Below the pieces are notes generated by a model. The model had not been told where the DNA came from, did no database searches, and worked only from the letters and a program-made list of their open reading frames with translations. Position numbers and translations under genes: made by a program. Below, piece after piece: positions 13,201-23,554 of a stretch of 64,000 nucleotides of DNA; the stretch's first letter is position 1; every line of letters begins with the position of its first letter. This stretch comes from Morinoia aosen (taxonomy: Eukaryota; Arthropoda; Malacostraca; Amphipoda; Talitridae), in the NCBI GenBank assembly GCA_030386875.1, contig CM059570.1, forward strand, positions 35,269,422 to 35,333,421, read 5' to 3'.

Positions 13201-15361
13201 GTTGCCAGACAAGTGCAAACTCTTAGTAGATGTAAATCTTTCATTACTTGAGGGTTTATTATGCATAATTAATTTTAAATTTACTAATTATTCAATAGTT
13301 TCATCTATATGTATAGTTTGTCATCTCAGGAACCTAACATTTTACGTATCTGAATGTTTCAAAGATTTTGAAGAGAAATATGCTTGTCCCCATGGCGCAA
13401 CTGTTCTTGGTGATATTATGAGGACAAATTTACCGTTGAACTAATGTTTAAAAATGCAAGACCGGAAATTTTTCTCTCTCACTGTGCTATTATTTTAGTT
13501 TTGTTTTGAATTTTTTTGAATCCCTTGTTTATTTCTTCATGGACAACCATTATTACTTTGATTGCATAATCCTTGAATCTGTTCTAAAGTCTTACTTGAG
13601 ATACATTAATGCAGTAAAGATATGTGTTCAGAATTTAAATCTAATTTCTTGTTTCTGCGGGTTACTGAACGCAATTTTCAAAAGACGGACTAAAAATCTA
13701 CATTTCTCAATTACCCACGTAGATCTGTTGTCCAAAGACGTTCATAGTTCGTTTTAAATTTGAATGTGTACCCATTTTTTCTTACTAGATTAAAATTCGT
13801 TTTCTGTTCATCTGCTCCAGCTCTCATTGTGAAAGTCCGCCGTAGACCTGCTTTGCGAAACGGACTGCGTTGGACTGAGGCGGTTCTCTTTTGAAAAACG
13901 TGAAGAGCGAGATCTTACACGTGTGTCCAGCTTGTGTTTCGCGCGCGCCTTCTTGCACTGAACGGTCTCTTCTTCCTGGTTAATACAAATAATGTTTGCT
14001 CATTGCTAGTTATTATTGTATTTGTACATACGATGAAATCTATTTCTTAAAATAATAGTACAATATTGCCTCTTGAAAGTAGTTGAGTGCCACCACCAAC
14101 TTACCAACAGTACAAATATAAATGTTTATAAACTGCCTCTATTATTATGTATATTGTGAACGTGTTTTCCTTGTTTTCTTTTGTTCGTGAGAATTTCCTG
14201 GTGTGTAACTTATACGCATAAAATAAATGTTAGGAGCTGTAATCATAAAATAATATTTGTTAATGACAGTGTTTCATTTATTCCATAACGTAAGACTCAT
14301 AGTAGCACCAATCAAACATTTCTCAGGGCTTTGAATGTATTGAAAATGTGCAGCGTGTGGTGTTGTGTTCATTGCCACTAGGAGTGTGACTTCGCTTGCG
14401 TGCAGCAGTTTTTTCTTTTGAAATCTATTTAGTCCAAATTTTGAAGTGGATATATTTTCCAGGTGGTTCAAGCCAAATGTGCGTCGAGGAGCTAAATAAA
14501 TTTTGTCAGATTCGTTGACGCGAGCATTTACCCTGTTTCATGAAGACTTGACATTTTCATCGTTGTCTGCTCCTGGATTGACCAATCATGCAATTACGAC
14601 CAAGATATCTTTTCTGCTGGGGCTGTGGGTATGAAGTCGTCCGCTCTTCTCGTAGGGTGCTTGAAGAATGCTAGATTTTGCTCAAGGATGGCTAACGAAA
14701 AATTGCTGCTGTTAGTATATTACGTGCAGACCTCGAAATGTATGTAGGTTTTAGGTGTCAATAACTAAATCCTTCACCTCCAGAAATGAAATGAGATCTT
14801 ATTCGGACCTGTCATAATACAACATAATTTTCTAAGCGTAAAATGAAGCATGAATAGAAATATTTCATACTTAGAAAATGTGTAGAAAATCGTATTCTTC
14901 GAATTTATATTTTCAGCATCTGCACTAAATCTGGACAAAGCTTTCTGCACTCAAGGTTGTGCAGAGTAGGTACAAAATTAGCTATCGAGGGCCTGACTTT
15001 CTCAACTCGTCCGCAAGAACTGTGAGACGCCCGAGCGCTAAGGGGTCGTAGTTTCACTTAGAGTACCCAAAGTGTGTCAGTTTTGGCAATTCTTATCCTT
15101 CCCTTCGCCTTGATTTTGAACGAGTACTGTCGCATATCAGTTAGCTCGATGAACACAAAGATCTTGACTTTCCTCGGCTCTCTTTCATCAGACACTCTTG
15201 AGTGCAAGTCTCTTCTAGACAGTTTGAAATTTTGACCAAAATTTGTATATAGTTGAGCCGATATGACCAACCCCAAAATGTATGGGGTTGGGCTTGCAAA
15301 GCATTTTACCTAGTCGCAGCGTAATGCTGACAGCGCAATTTAATTTAACATGTAGACTACT
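7261..15361. other. long gene-poor stretch with isolated splice-like signals
   Basis: No complete gene model can be built. Good-looking 3' splice sites occur on the + strand at about 10844, 11557, 12170 and 13820, and a strong donor (GTAAGT) occurs at 11632. However, the exons they would define do not connect in a common open frame or match a family I recognise. A short frame at 13823-13893 ends in TGA and is followed by AATAAA at 14222-14227, so a terminal exon or non-coding transcript is possible. Long frames at 7199-7630 and 10833-11264 start with non-ATG codons and look random. Confidence 0.35.
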
Positions 15362-15530
15362 GTTAGATACTTAGGGCGGCGAATCCACGTTGGGCGCCAA
15401 ATTGTTAGCTAGTTGTTTAGGCGGATCCACGTTGGGTGCCAGTTATAGATTATTTAGGAGGGCGAGTCCTGTTTCGGCCCGATTTGAGAATTGTTTAGAT
15501 TGGTTCTTCTTGGGAGTCACCTTTGATAGT
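15362..15530. repeat. short tandem repeat with LTR-retroelement-like primer-site motif
   Basis: A unit of about 40-55 bp beginning TAGG-GCGG and containing ATCCACGTTGGGCGCCA recurs two to three times, at about 15370, 15419 and (diverged) 15457. Read on the minus strand, TGGCGCCCAACGTGG begins with TGG and resembles a retroelement primer-binding site. No flanking LTRs or gag/pol frames were recognised, so this is at most a remnant. Confidence 0.4.
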
Positions 15531-15749
15531 TTCCCTATTTTAGGGTTCTGAAGGCCGTAATTTCAGAGGCGTTTATTCCGGAGAATCTTTCTGATTTTTC
15601 AGGGATAAGAGAAAAGTCAGGTTCTACTGACTTAATTTTATTGAGTAGGAGATTGCCCACAGTTTTCAAGTTGCGAATATTATTCGGTAATTTTCGGAGT
15701 CCGATCTGGTCACAAGGTTTGATGATTTGAGCTGTTTTTCAAGCTTTCG

Positions 15750-15990
15750 AAATTGGAGCCGAAAACGAAATCGAGCTAAGGAGTTTTTGGCGCTGGTAAT
15801 ATAGGCTTCGAAAGTTAAGAGCCGAAATGAAATTCAAGCTAAGGAGTTTTTCTTTAGCTTTTCTTCTGAAAAGCTGTCTTCTTAGTTTTTCATTTAAAGT
15901 ATTTCTTCTTAATTTTGCCATTGAAGTTTTCTTAGTTTTCAGTTCTTCCTTTTTAAGTTTGCCATTGAAGTTTTTCTTTTCAAGTATTTC
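15750..15990. repeat. degenerate direct repeats
   Basis: A unit GAGCCGAAAACGAAATCGAG..CTAAGGAGTTTTT at about 15756 is repeated about 68 bp later. It is followed by two to three copies of a unit containing TTTGCCATTGAAGTTTT near 15914 and 15959. The tract is T-rich and without coding signals. Confidence 0.6.
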
Positions 15991-16120
15991 TTTTTGAAAT
16001 TTTTAAGATCGTGATGGAAGTATGTTTCGCAAGTATCTGTGATACGCGAATTTAGTTATTTGCGAGGAGAATTATTTTCCCTAATATTAAATTACAAGGC
16101 ACTAGTCGGCATCTTTGACA

Positions 16121-16385
16121 ATAGCCTCACAACTACGTATTGGGAAAAATGTGTACCACTAGGTTGATTATTCATTTACGTACCATTGTAAATGAATAAC
16201 ATTTTAACCATTTCGCGACCTTTTCGTTAATGAATTTTTTCGTACGAGGTAAATACTATCATATACTTATATTTTGTACATTTCTTATAAAGGATAAAAA
16301 TTTATTCGAGCAGTACAGCCAATTTCCAATTCTGTATCTCACAATCTAACCAAATCTACCGTAAGATCCACTAAAACGTTGTCAA
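16121..16385. mobile_element. TTAA-type MITE, family 2, copy 1 (diverged)
   Basis: The sequence aligns by eye along its length with 25021-25298 and 48952-49235. Shared blocks include CGTATTGGG near the left end, a TTCATTTACGTACC..TGTAAATGAA segment, and an interior ending in ACCTAAC(T)AAACC and ACG-TGTCAAC. The termini are eroded. Family assignment rests on the better ends of copy 2. Confidence 0.6.
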
Positions 16386-16959
16386 CTTGTTAAGTCTGCT
16401 CGGCCACGGCGAGCAGTGACTTTGCTGCGTAGCTCCATAACATCTTCTAGGGTTGAACAAAATTGGTCCGCTTTGTGAAATTTTGCTTTTGAAACGCAAA
16501 AGTGTAACTTTCTTGTACATGGAAACATTAATTCAGATTCTTTATGTGTTAGTTAAATTACAGGAATTACCCCGACGATGCGTGGTCAGAAATGAAACCC
16601 ATAAAAGAAGGAAAGTAAAATTACACGAATTAACCTAATTTCAAAGGAGAGATTAGAATTATGCAGAAAGTTTTGATGTTCATATTACTGTAATTTCGAT
16701 GAGGTCGACTAGTGTTTTTTAAATGTGGCTCGCACGTTGGAACAAAAAATACAAAAATCGAACATTAAAGAGCTAATTTAAACAATTCATTTCCTATGGA
16801 GATAAATCTGGAAAAGAATTATTAAGAACAATTAGAATGGACAGGTTGAGGTGCAACTACTTGGCATAATTACTAAGTCCAGTTACTGCTAGGGCATCCA
16901 ATGGAAACCTTTTAGGTTCACTTTTCTATTAGGGTTAAACACTATACCTAAAATTATAG

Positions 16960-17203
16960 GATAATTTTTTGGACCTTTCCCAGATAAGCCCCGCTACTAA
17001 TGCAACACATAAGTTCACCCACTTTTAACTTTCAAAATAATGCACCTAACGACTTCAAATTACTCTCAAACGAAAGAATGTTTTAATCTTTCGTTTGAGA
17101 GTAATTTGAAGTCGATAGGTGCATTATTTCGCAAGTTTCAAGCCGGTAAACTTATGTGTTGCATTAGTGGCGGGGCTTATTTGGAAAGATCCAATTTTTA
17201 GCG
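16960..17203. mobile_element. near-perfect palindromic foldback element
   Basis: Arms of about 106 bp (16971-17076 and 17087-17192) are reverse complements with only a few mismatches and an 11-bp spacer (AATGTTTTAAT-like). Pairing extends partly to about 16960 and 17203. The arms include CTTCAAATTACTCTCAAACG and its complement. Such hairpin MITEs move with borrowed transposases. Arm similarity is high, so the insertion or a recent conversion event is not ancient. No obvious target duplication was identified. Confidence 0.85.
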
Positions 17204-17703
17204 TGAAAAATTAAACTATTACTAATTAAAATTGCCGTATTAGGTTACGGTGTGAGCGAGAACTGCATTTTTAAAAAAAGATTTACGATTAGGTTTATTC
17301 CAGAACAAAAGATCCAATTTTTTGTACCATCAAGTAGAGAAGAAACAAATATTTTTACATCCAGATTGATCAGTACTCATAGCTTAGTAATAACATCCAA
17401 GACTCATTTTAATAGATTTTCTTATATATATTATACATAAGATAGATCCATAATAGATTTTCTCTCGAATACAACAAGGCGTCGAGTTGTTCTAAGCCTT
17501 AATACCTCAGAAGAGGAAACAGTAGTCCCGCAGTTTGTCTTTTCATTTCAGTCTTATATGGCGCTATGTCATCAAAAATCGCCTCGGTTCGAAGGTAGGC
17601 CATAGTTCAAAAAAGAAACAGGAAGACGTGGAAAATTGGACCCTATGCAAAAATCAAATGGGAAATTCCGTATGAGTCCAGGTATATACTAGGACTTAAA
17701 ATA

Positions 17704-17860
17704 CTCGTATGGAACTTTTGTTAGAGTATTAGCACGCTACGTATGGTTTGTCTATTAGTACGCCTCGTATATTTTGTCTATTAATATGCCTCGTATGGCT
17801 TATCTATTTGGACACCTCGGATGGTTTGTCAATTAGTACTCCTCGTATGGAACTTTTGTT
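17704..17860. repeat. tandem repeat, ~30-bp unit
   Basis: A unit of the form TTTGTCTATTAGTACGCCTCGTATGG is repeated about five times with substitutions between about 17704 and 17860. It leads directly into the left copy of the longer direct repeat beginning near 17842. Confidence 0.7.
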
Positions 17861-17960
17861 TTAGGACGCCATATATTATGAAATTTTTGAAAGCCAATAT
17901 GTTGGCATGTATCTCATGTGGTAACTTGGAAATAAACGTTTTTCTTTTTTATTCTTTCTT
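17842..17960 (+). repeat. long direct repeat, left copy
   Basis: This copy of about 120 bp begins CTCGTATGGAACTTTTGTTTTA and ends in GGAAATAAACGTTTTTCTTTT. It matches 18239-18365 at high identity by eye. Each copy contains an AATAAA hexamer followed by a T-rich tract, as the R-U5 part of an LTR or the 3' end of a short retroposon might. Confidence 0.75.
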
Positions 17961-18238
17961 TTCTACATCAAATAATATTTTTACTTGATGTTTCCAATCT
18001 ATGTTAAACCAAATAGTGTCCAAACCTCAAACAGACAGATTACAAACTATAATTTCTCTGTATTGGTAAATGTACAGTCATGGTTTAATTTTTTCTCTGA
18101 TTTTCTCGTTTGAAGTAGTTTTCCAGCTAAATTAAAATAATCACTTTGGAAATCTTTCTTTTTCTCTTGATGTAACATTAAACTTGTGAATAGAATAGAA
18201 ATAGATAGAAACTTGTGAATTAAACTTGTAACATTAAA

Positions 18239-18365
18239 CTCGTACGGAACTTTTGTTTTAGGACGTCCTATATTAAGAAACTTTTAAAAGCCAATGTGTT
18301 GGCATGTCTCTCATGTGGCAACTTGGAAAATAAACGTTTTTCTTTTCTTTTATTTTCTTTTCTTT
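18239..18365 (+). repeat. long direct repeat, right copy
   Basis: This is the second copy of the 17842-17960 repeat, beginning CTCGTACGGAACTTTTGTTT. It differs by scattered substitutions and a longer TTTTC-rich tail. The two copies lie about 395 bp apart in the same orientation. The intervening 280 bp has no open frame of interest. Confidence 0.75.
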
Positions 18366-19174
18366 TCTTTACTCGTCACTCAGGTAATTTTTGATCCCGC
18401 ACTCGCAACATCACAAACGTTCTCAAGGAAATTATACGGAGCATTGTTTTTTCTGTCTTTGACTTCTATTAAAACGGGTGCCTTTGTTATGACCAGCTGT
18501 CTGATGTCATTGCTATGATGCTAAATGCAGGATCAGGCCTGATTGAGCACAATGCATAGGTTCTCTGGTTGGTATATTTTCTACGCTATGATATGTGGCA
18601 CTCATGATAATTAGTTTGTTTACACAATACTGTAAAATGTGTTCAAGTGCTTCTCTTGCAGCAAAAGAAGCGAATTATTGTAAAAATTAAAACGATTACA
18701 ACAAAGAGATGAAAAGAATACACATACGATAGCTTACCATTTGAATACTCAGTGCGTATTATCTATAGAATCAAAGAAACTGAGATAATGAGCTGGCACC
18801 AACAGTAAGAGAGCGAACCATGATAGAGTGATGGAAAACACAAAGAAATGAAAAATAGATGCATTAAGTTTGAAATATCCAAAGAATCCTCTTGGGGGTT
18901 TAAACAAAAGGGGGAAATGATCTAGTTCATAGCTCACGAGTTCATTACTCAAATGGATCCAAATATTGTCTGTTCACATCTGCACTTGTCTCACTAAGTA
19001 AGCGTGAGGGTTCGGCGTATATTTTGTTCAAACAATGCTGCTCAGAACCAGCTGCTCAGAACCAGCTGCTCCTCTGCATGTCTGTTCTCGTACTGTTCGT
19101 TCTTTCGTATAGCGACAATCCGATTCGATTAACTTGAGGAAGGATAGGGTTAGTGCTATGTTCTTTTTTCAGTT

Positions 19175-19245
19175 TAAAATATTTTCTCAGAAATGTTTCT
19201 TATAGGCTCTAGCGAGTTATTAATCGTGAGCAACTATGGCAGCAA
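19175..19245. repeat. dispersed repeat (second copy at 29415-29487)
   Basis: The segment around GAGTTATTAATCGTGAGCAA matches 29415-29487 in the same orientation, including the upstream TTTTC.CAGAAA and TCT.ATAG blocks. It is a short remnant of an unclassified dispersed repeat. Confidence 0.5.
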
Positions 19246-19806
19246 GCTTTGAAGTACTTTTAATCTGATATAACCATTATCTAACAATCTTAATCTTGTT
19301 TTCAAGAATGATTAAACTTGGACATCAATCATCCACTCATAATTATCCACGGTATCAATCTTAAAAAGAAAACGGCTTTATTGTTTCCCTGTAATAACTA
19401 CAACTTTAACCCTAACACTACCCTCAACCTTAACTCAAAACCCCCACAGATATTTTTATCTAATCTGACAAATAAATGTCGGAATAAATAAATTTAATTA
19501 TCGAGAATAATTTCCCTTAGCAAGTGGATAAAAATTAAATTGATTGCTATAAAAATTTAACGTTCAAAGTTTAAATTAATTCTAGGTAAAAGATAAAAGA
19601 TTCCAGCAAGAAAGCAACTCTAGCAAACAGCTCGCGTGCGTCACGTAGGCAGACTAAAGGAGCATTGTCTTAGTGCTCTGCTGTTGTAAGTTCCTCATAC
19701 AGAATAACATTATTTTCTTGCGTTACTATTCGCCTTTGCTTTTATCCCTATGCTCACAGTTTCACCTTGACTTTTGCCCCTACATTGCCCTTATTTTCAT
19801 CTCTAT

Positions 19807-19826
19807 AATTCCATTCAATGCCACAT
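19807..19826. repeat. target-site duplication of the LINE, left copy
   Basis: The 20-mer AATTCCATTCAATGCCACAT is identical to 22069-22088. Perfect identity over 20 bp shows a target-primed insertion and suggests it is fairly recent. Confidence 0.85.
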
Positions 19827-19837
19827 AGAAGAGATGA

Positions 19838-21259
19838 ATGCCACAATGCGAGCTGTTTAGCCACATAGACTCGAGAACCATAGCAAGTGCAACAATGAAT
19901 CAGAATCATATAGAATCACTCTTCGTAGAACTGTCTAGAGATGGTAAACGAATTGTGCTTGGTACGGTGTATAGGTCTCCTACAGCCTGTCCTTTATCCT
20001 TCCTGAATGAGCTGAATCGTATTATTTCTCAGTTCAACAGGCCCTTATACAATGACATAATAATATGCGGTGACTTCAATTATGATCTACTGAAACATAA
20101 AAGCTATGAACCAATCTCTAATTTCCTAGCAACCTTTCAGTCTCAATCCTTCCTTCCGATCATTACAAAGCCTACACGAATAACCTCAGAGTGTGCTACG
20201 CTGCTTGACAATATCTTTATGACTGACCCTAGTGATTTTCTTGCTGGAATAATTACTTCTGACGTATCAGATCACTTCCCAGTTTTTCTTATTAAGAAAA
20301 ATGTCTATATTGCTTGCACCAAGGCACGGGCTGAAACTTACTCTTATCGTAAAATAAACGAATCAAATCTTGAAGAAATGCGCACCGTTCTAGAAGAATC
20401 AATGCCTACATTGCACATCTCTCAGCAAAACAATAATACTACAAGCATTGATGAAGCAGTAGTAAAGTTGACTGAAACTATAATGACCGCATACAATCAG
20501 TGTTGTCCAATTGTAACTCGTACAGTTACCCCGAAAAATAAACAAAAGCCCTGGATTACTAGAGACATCGTGATAAATATAAAGAAACGTCAAGCGTACC
20601 TAGCCCTCCTTTGCGAAGGACGAATATCTAGAGAAACATATAACCGATTCAGAAACTATGTAACAAACCAGATAAGAACATCAAAAAAGAACTACATTAC
20701 GCTCAAGTTTACTCAATTCAGAACTGATGTTAAAAAGACTTGGCATCTCCTTAACTCTTGCTGTAAACCGAATAATGCCGATAAAAAGAAAATTGAATAT
20801 GTTATTCAAGATAATGTAAAATACCACGAAAAGAAAGAAATTGCATACCTCTTTAACAACTTCTTCGTAAACGTAGGGAAAACTATAGCTGATGGTATTC
20901 CAAGTGAACCTACTGAACACCTGGAATTTATGGATCATATTCGAGAACCCAACTCCTTTTTCTTTACGCCTACAAACTCCTCCGATGTAATTACGTGCAT
21001 TAACAACATGAAAAATAAATCGAGTGGGTTACAAACGTTTCCGACTAAAGTACTTAAAGTTATTGCTGACATTGTAGCCCCGCTGATATCAAATATTATT
21101 AACCAGTCTCTCTTACTAGGCACTTTCCCGAACTCCCTCAAAGTTGCTAGAGTAACCCCTATCTTTAAAAGTGGTGAAAAAACCTGTGTAAACAATTATA
21201 ATTATCGACCTATCTCCGTACTACTTGCAATACGGAATAGAAGCATGGCACGGAACTGA
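19838..21259 (+). pseudogene. LINE ORF2 fragment: endonuclease C-half, linker and start of RT
   Basis: The open frame has 473 codons and no internal stop. Residues about 25-160 match the C-terminal half of the LINE endonuclease: GTVYRSP, the catalytic-type GDFN, and SDHFPVF (the SDH box). Residues about 160-400 are the linker, with PWIT and RNYVT motifs and the LFNNFFVNVG block. Residues about 430-463 are the first RT motifs (VARVTPIFKSG, then NYRPISVL). Just after SVL the frame jumps through a deletion into the C-terminal region in another frame and terminates. The N-terminal half of the endonuclease and any ORF1 were lost by 5' truncation. It cannot encode an active RT. The first ATG may lie in flanking-like sequence and need not be the original start. 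Confidence 0.85.
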
Positions 21260-21665
21260 TAAAAATAAAACCAACAAAATTTTTACTCGGCAGAAAAGAG
21301 CTGTCAGAGCGGTAAAGAACCTAGAATATAATGCTCACACAAATGATTCTTTCAAAAATTTACAAATACTTAAACTTTCAGATCTCTACAAAATCTCCAT
21401 CTGTAATTTCATTTACAAAACATTAAGAAATGATGGCGACAATAGCCTAAGACAATTATTGATTGCGCAAACTGGGCATCACGACCTTTTAACCCGAAAT
21501 AGAAGTAAATTCATGCTTCCTTATTATTCAAAGGCCCGGTCGCAACACAGTATTCTCTTCGTTGGAACCAAAACTTGGAACTCTATACCTGCAGAGATCC
21601 GTAAATGTAATTCGTACAAAGTATTCAAAAGACATCTTGAATCTCACTTCCTATCAGAATACTAG
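21225..21665 (+). pseudogene. LINE ORF2 C-terminal fragment downstream of RT
   Basis: This frame is shifted relative to the upstream fragment and begins QYGIEAWHGT. It continues with the QKRAVRAV block, an ILKLSDLYKISICNFIYKT stretch and NSIPAEIRKC near the end, stopping at TAG 21663-21665. These are the post-RT motifs of CR1/Jockey-group ORF2 proteins, where the last RT helices read L.YGI..WG. The direct passage from YRPISVL to YGI means about 350-400 codons of RT were deleted. The join is around 21221-21232. Confidence 0.8.
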
Positions 21666-22068
21666 TCGTGTAAGATCACCGTGTCAAAATCTTGCCTCCA
21701 ACATGTAACTAATGATAATGTCATAATGTAACTTGCCTTGGGTACCATAACTAATCTTCTCTCTGCTCTTGAATCGTTTTTATCGAACATACTGTTAAAT
21801 ATAGCCGATTTGACCTATATTGTAAAATACAGCATAAAATATCGAATTAATTATCTCAAGGATCAGTATAATGCGAAACTAGGTTAAGTGAACTAGGTTA
21901 AACTTTTGTACACCCTAGAATAGCGTGATGGTAGGATGCCCTAGAAGTCGCTGAACTTGTTCGGCCCACAGGTAGCTATACTCAAATTTGACCATTGTAC
22001 TAGACTTAAGAAAAATTCTACCTCTGTATCACCTGTGGTAAATAAATTGTTTTTTTTTTAAATGCCAC
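21666..22068 (+). other. LINE 3' untranslated region and tail
   Basis: Non-coding sequence follows the ORF2 stop and ends GGTAAATAAATTG plus a run of ten T before the right target duplication. A short AT-rich tail instead of a long poly-A is common in the CR1 group. Confidence 0.6.
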
Positions 22069-22088
22069 AATTCCATTCAATGCCACAT
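22069..22088. repeat. target-site duplication of the LINE, right copy
   Basis: This 20-bp sequence is identical to 19807-19826. A further partial repeat (TTCAATGCCA) follows, showing that the target itself was a short ATGCCACA-rich repeat. Confidence 0.85.
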
Positions 22089-23393
22089 TCAATGCCATTT
22101 ATTTTCACATAGATTCATTCTTAGTTTCACTTCTGCTGCTTCCTTTTTTCATATCTACTTTTCTCTCGTTTTATTCATTCGTTTCTCACATATCTACATT
22201 CAAAATTTCATTCAACGATACTTTCAGTCTTACACTCATGCAATAGTCTTTCGACCGCACTGTCATTCTACTGTCACTGTTTAACATTTATAAATAAAAA
22301 ATATTTCAAAACAGTCGAGACAGCTTGAAACTGAAATGGCACCATGAGAAGATTTCGTTTTGCAAAATGATCTCATTTTTCAATAAATTGAACTAACACA
22401 TTTTTGAACTACTAAAAAAGGTAATTTTTGTGAAGATGAAATTCACCCTAATTTTTTTTATTAAATATCCTCTCAGAGAAATGCAACTCTTGGATCTAGG
22501 TGCACCGGAAATAAAAGATACGTTATCCTTTACCTCTTGTGCAGTAGATTCCAAATAATTTTATATTTTGACTTCCATTACGACCTTACAACATGTATGA
22601 CCTGTATTGTGTTCAGATTATTTCTTATTAAGCCAAGTGGTGGTACGAAAAGACCATTTTCCTATAATAATTTCTGTCACGATTGGATATATAACCGTAG
22701 TGTTTCGGCCGACGTTAACCCGCACCTATTAAACAATGTAAACCGAAAACATTGTAAATAGACACACATTTTTTTTACAATATCAACAAAGGTAGGAATG
22801 CAAAAGATGATGTCGGGAAAAAACAGAGATAGCCATCCCCGGTTCCTAAATAACATAAATAAGGAAACACTTATTAATTAAAACACGACTGACAAACCAC
22901 ATCAATTAGGAGGAATTGAATGAAACAATAAAATGAAAGCGTACAAATATGTAACGTAATTCTTACACTAATGTATTTGGTTTAACTACAAAGGTGTACC
23001 AGTTAGCACACCCGGCCATTAACGGTGAAAGCGTTGAATAATGAACAAACAAAACGTTAAATACACCAAGAATTGCAAAAAATTAGGTTAATTAACAAAA
23101 CAAACAAATAACTCAAAACAAAAGGATCAAAATCCAAGAAAATGCTTAATAAAACCGAAGAGAACATTGCAAAACAGATTGGAATGATTATTTTGTCTCT
23201 CAGTCACAGTGCCGTAACGTCACAATTTTCTGTGTTTTGAGTATCACTACGACGATGAAAGTAATATCTCCCACCAGGAGCTATATCTCAACCTCCCCAT
23301 GGAAATGTTCTAAGTAATGAATCGACCGATTTAGTTGATTGGCAAATAAATAATTTGATTTTTAAATTTGTTCAATACCACTGTAAATACAGC
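22089..23393. other. gene-free stretch
   Basis: The stretch is AT-rich with only short frames. No element or gene could be identified. Confidence 0.4.
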
Positions 23394-23554
23394 CTACATA
23401 AGCGTAACAAGAACACCAGCATCACTATTAAGACAATCTACATCGGCCTAGCTAATACACCAGCATTACCATCAAACAACCTACCAAGGCGTAACGAGTA
23501 CGCCAGGATCACCACCAAAACAACCTACACGAGCCTAACAAGCACCACAACCAG
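23394..23554. repeat. minisatellite, 44-bp unit, 3.7 copies
   Basis: Units begin CTACAT/CTACC at 23394, 23438, 23481 and 23525, a 43-44 bp period. They share the core GCGTAACAAG-ACACCAGCATCAC. Because 44 is not a multiple of three, this is unlikely to be a coding repeat, although one frame stays open across it. Confidence 0.8.

Larger units (their letters stand above)
19827..22068 (+). mobile_element. 5'-truncated, internally deleted non-LTR retrotransposon (LINE, CR1/Jockey group)
   Basis: This element of about 2.24 kb is flanked by perfect 20-bp duplications. It keeps the second half of the apurinic-type endonuclease domain, the endonuclease-RT linker, the first RT motifs, and then the C-terminal region plus a 3' UTR of about 400 bp. 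It ends AAATAAATTG followed by a T tract. Most of the reverse transcriptase, including the catalytic YADD-type box, is missing. The clade call (CR1/Jockey, perhaps Daphne-like) is from memory of C-terminal motifs and is tentative. Confidence 0.85.
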
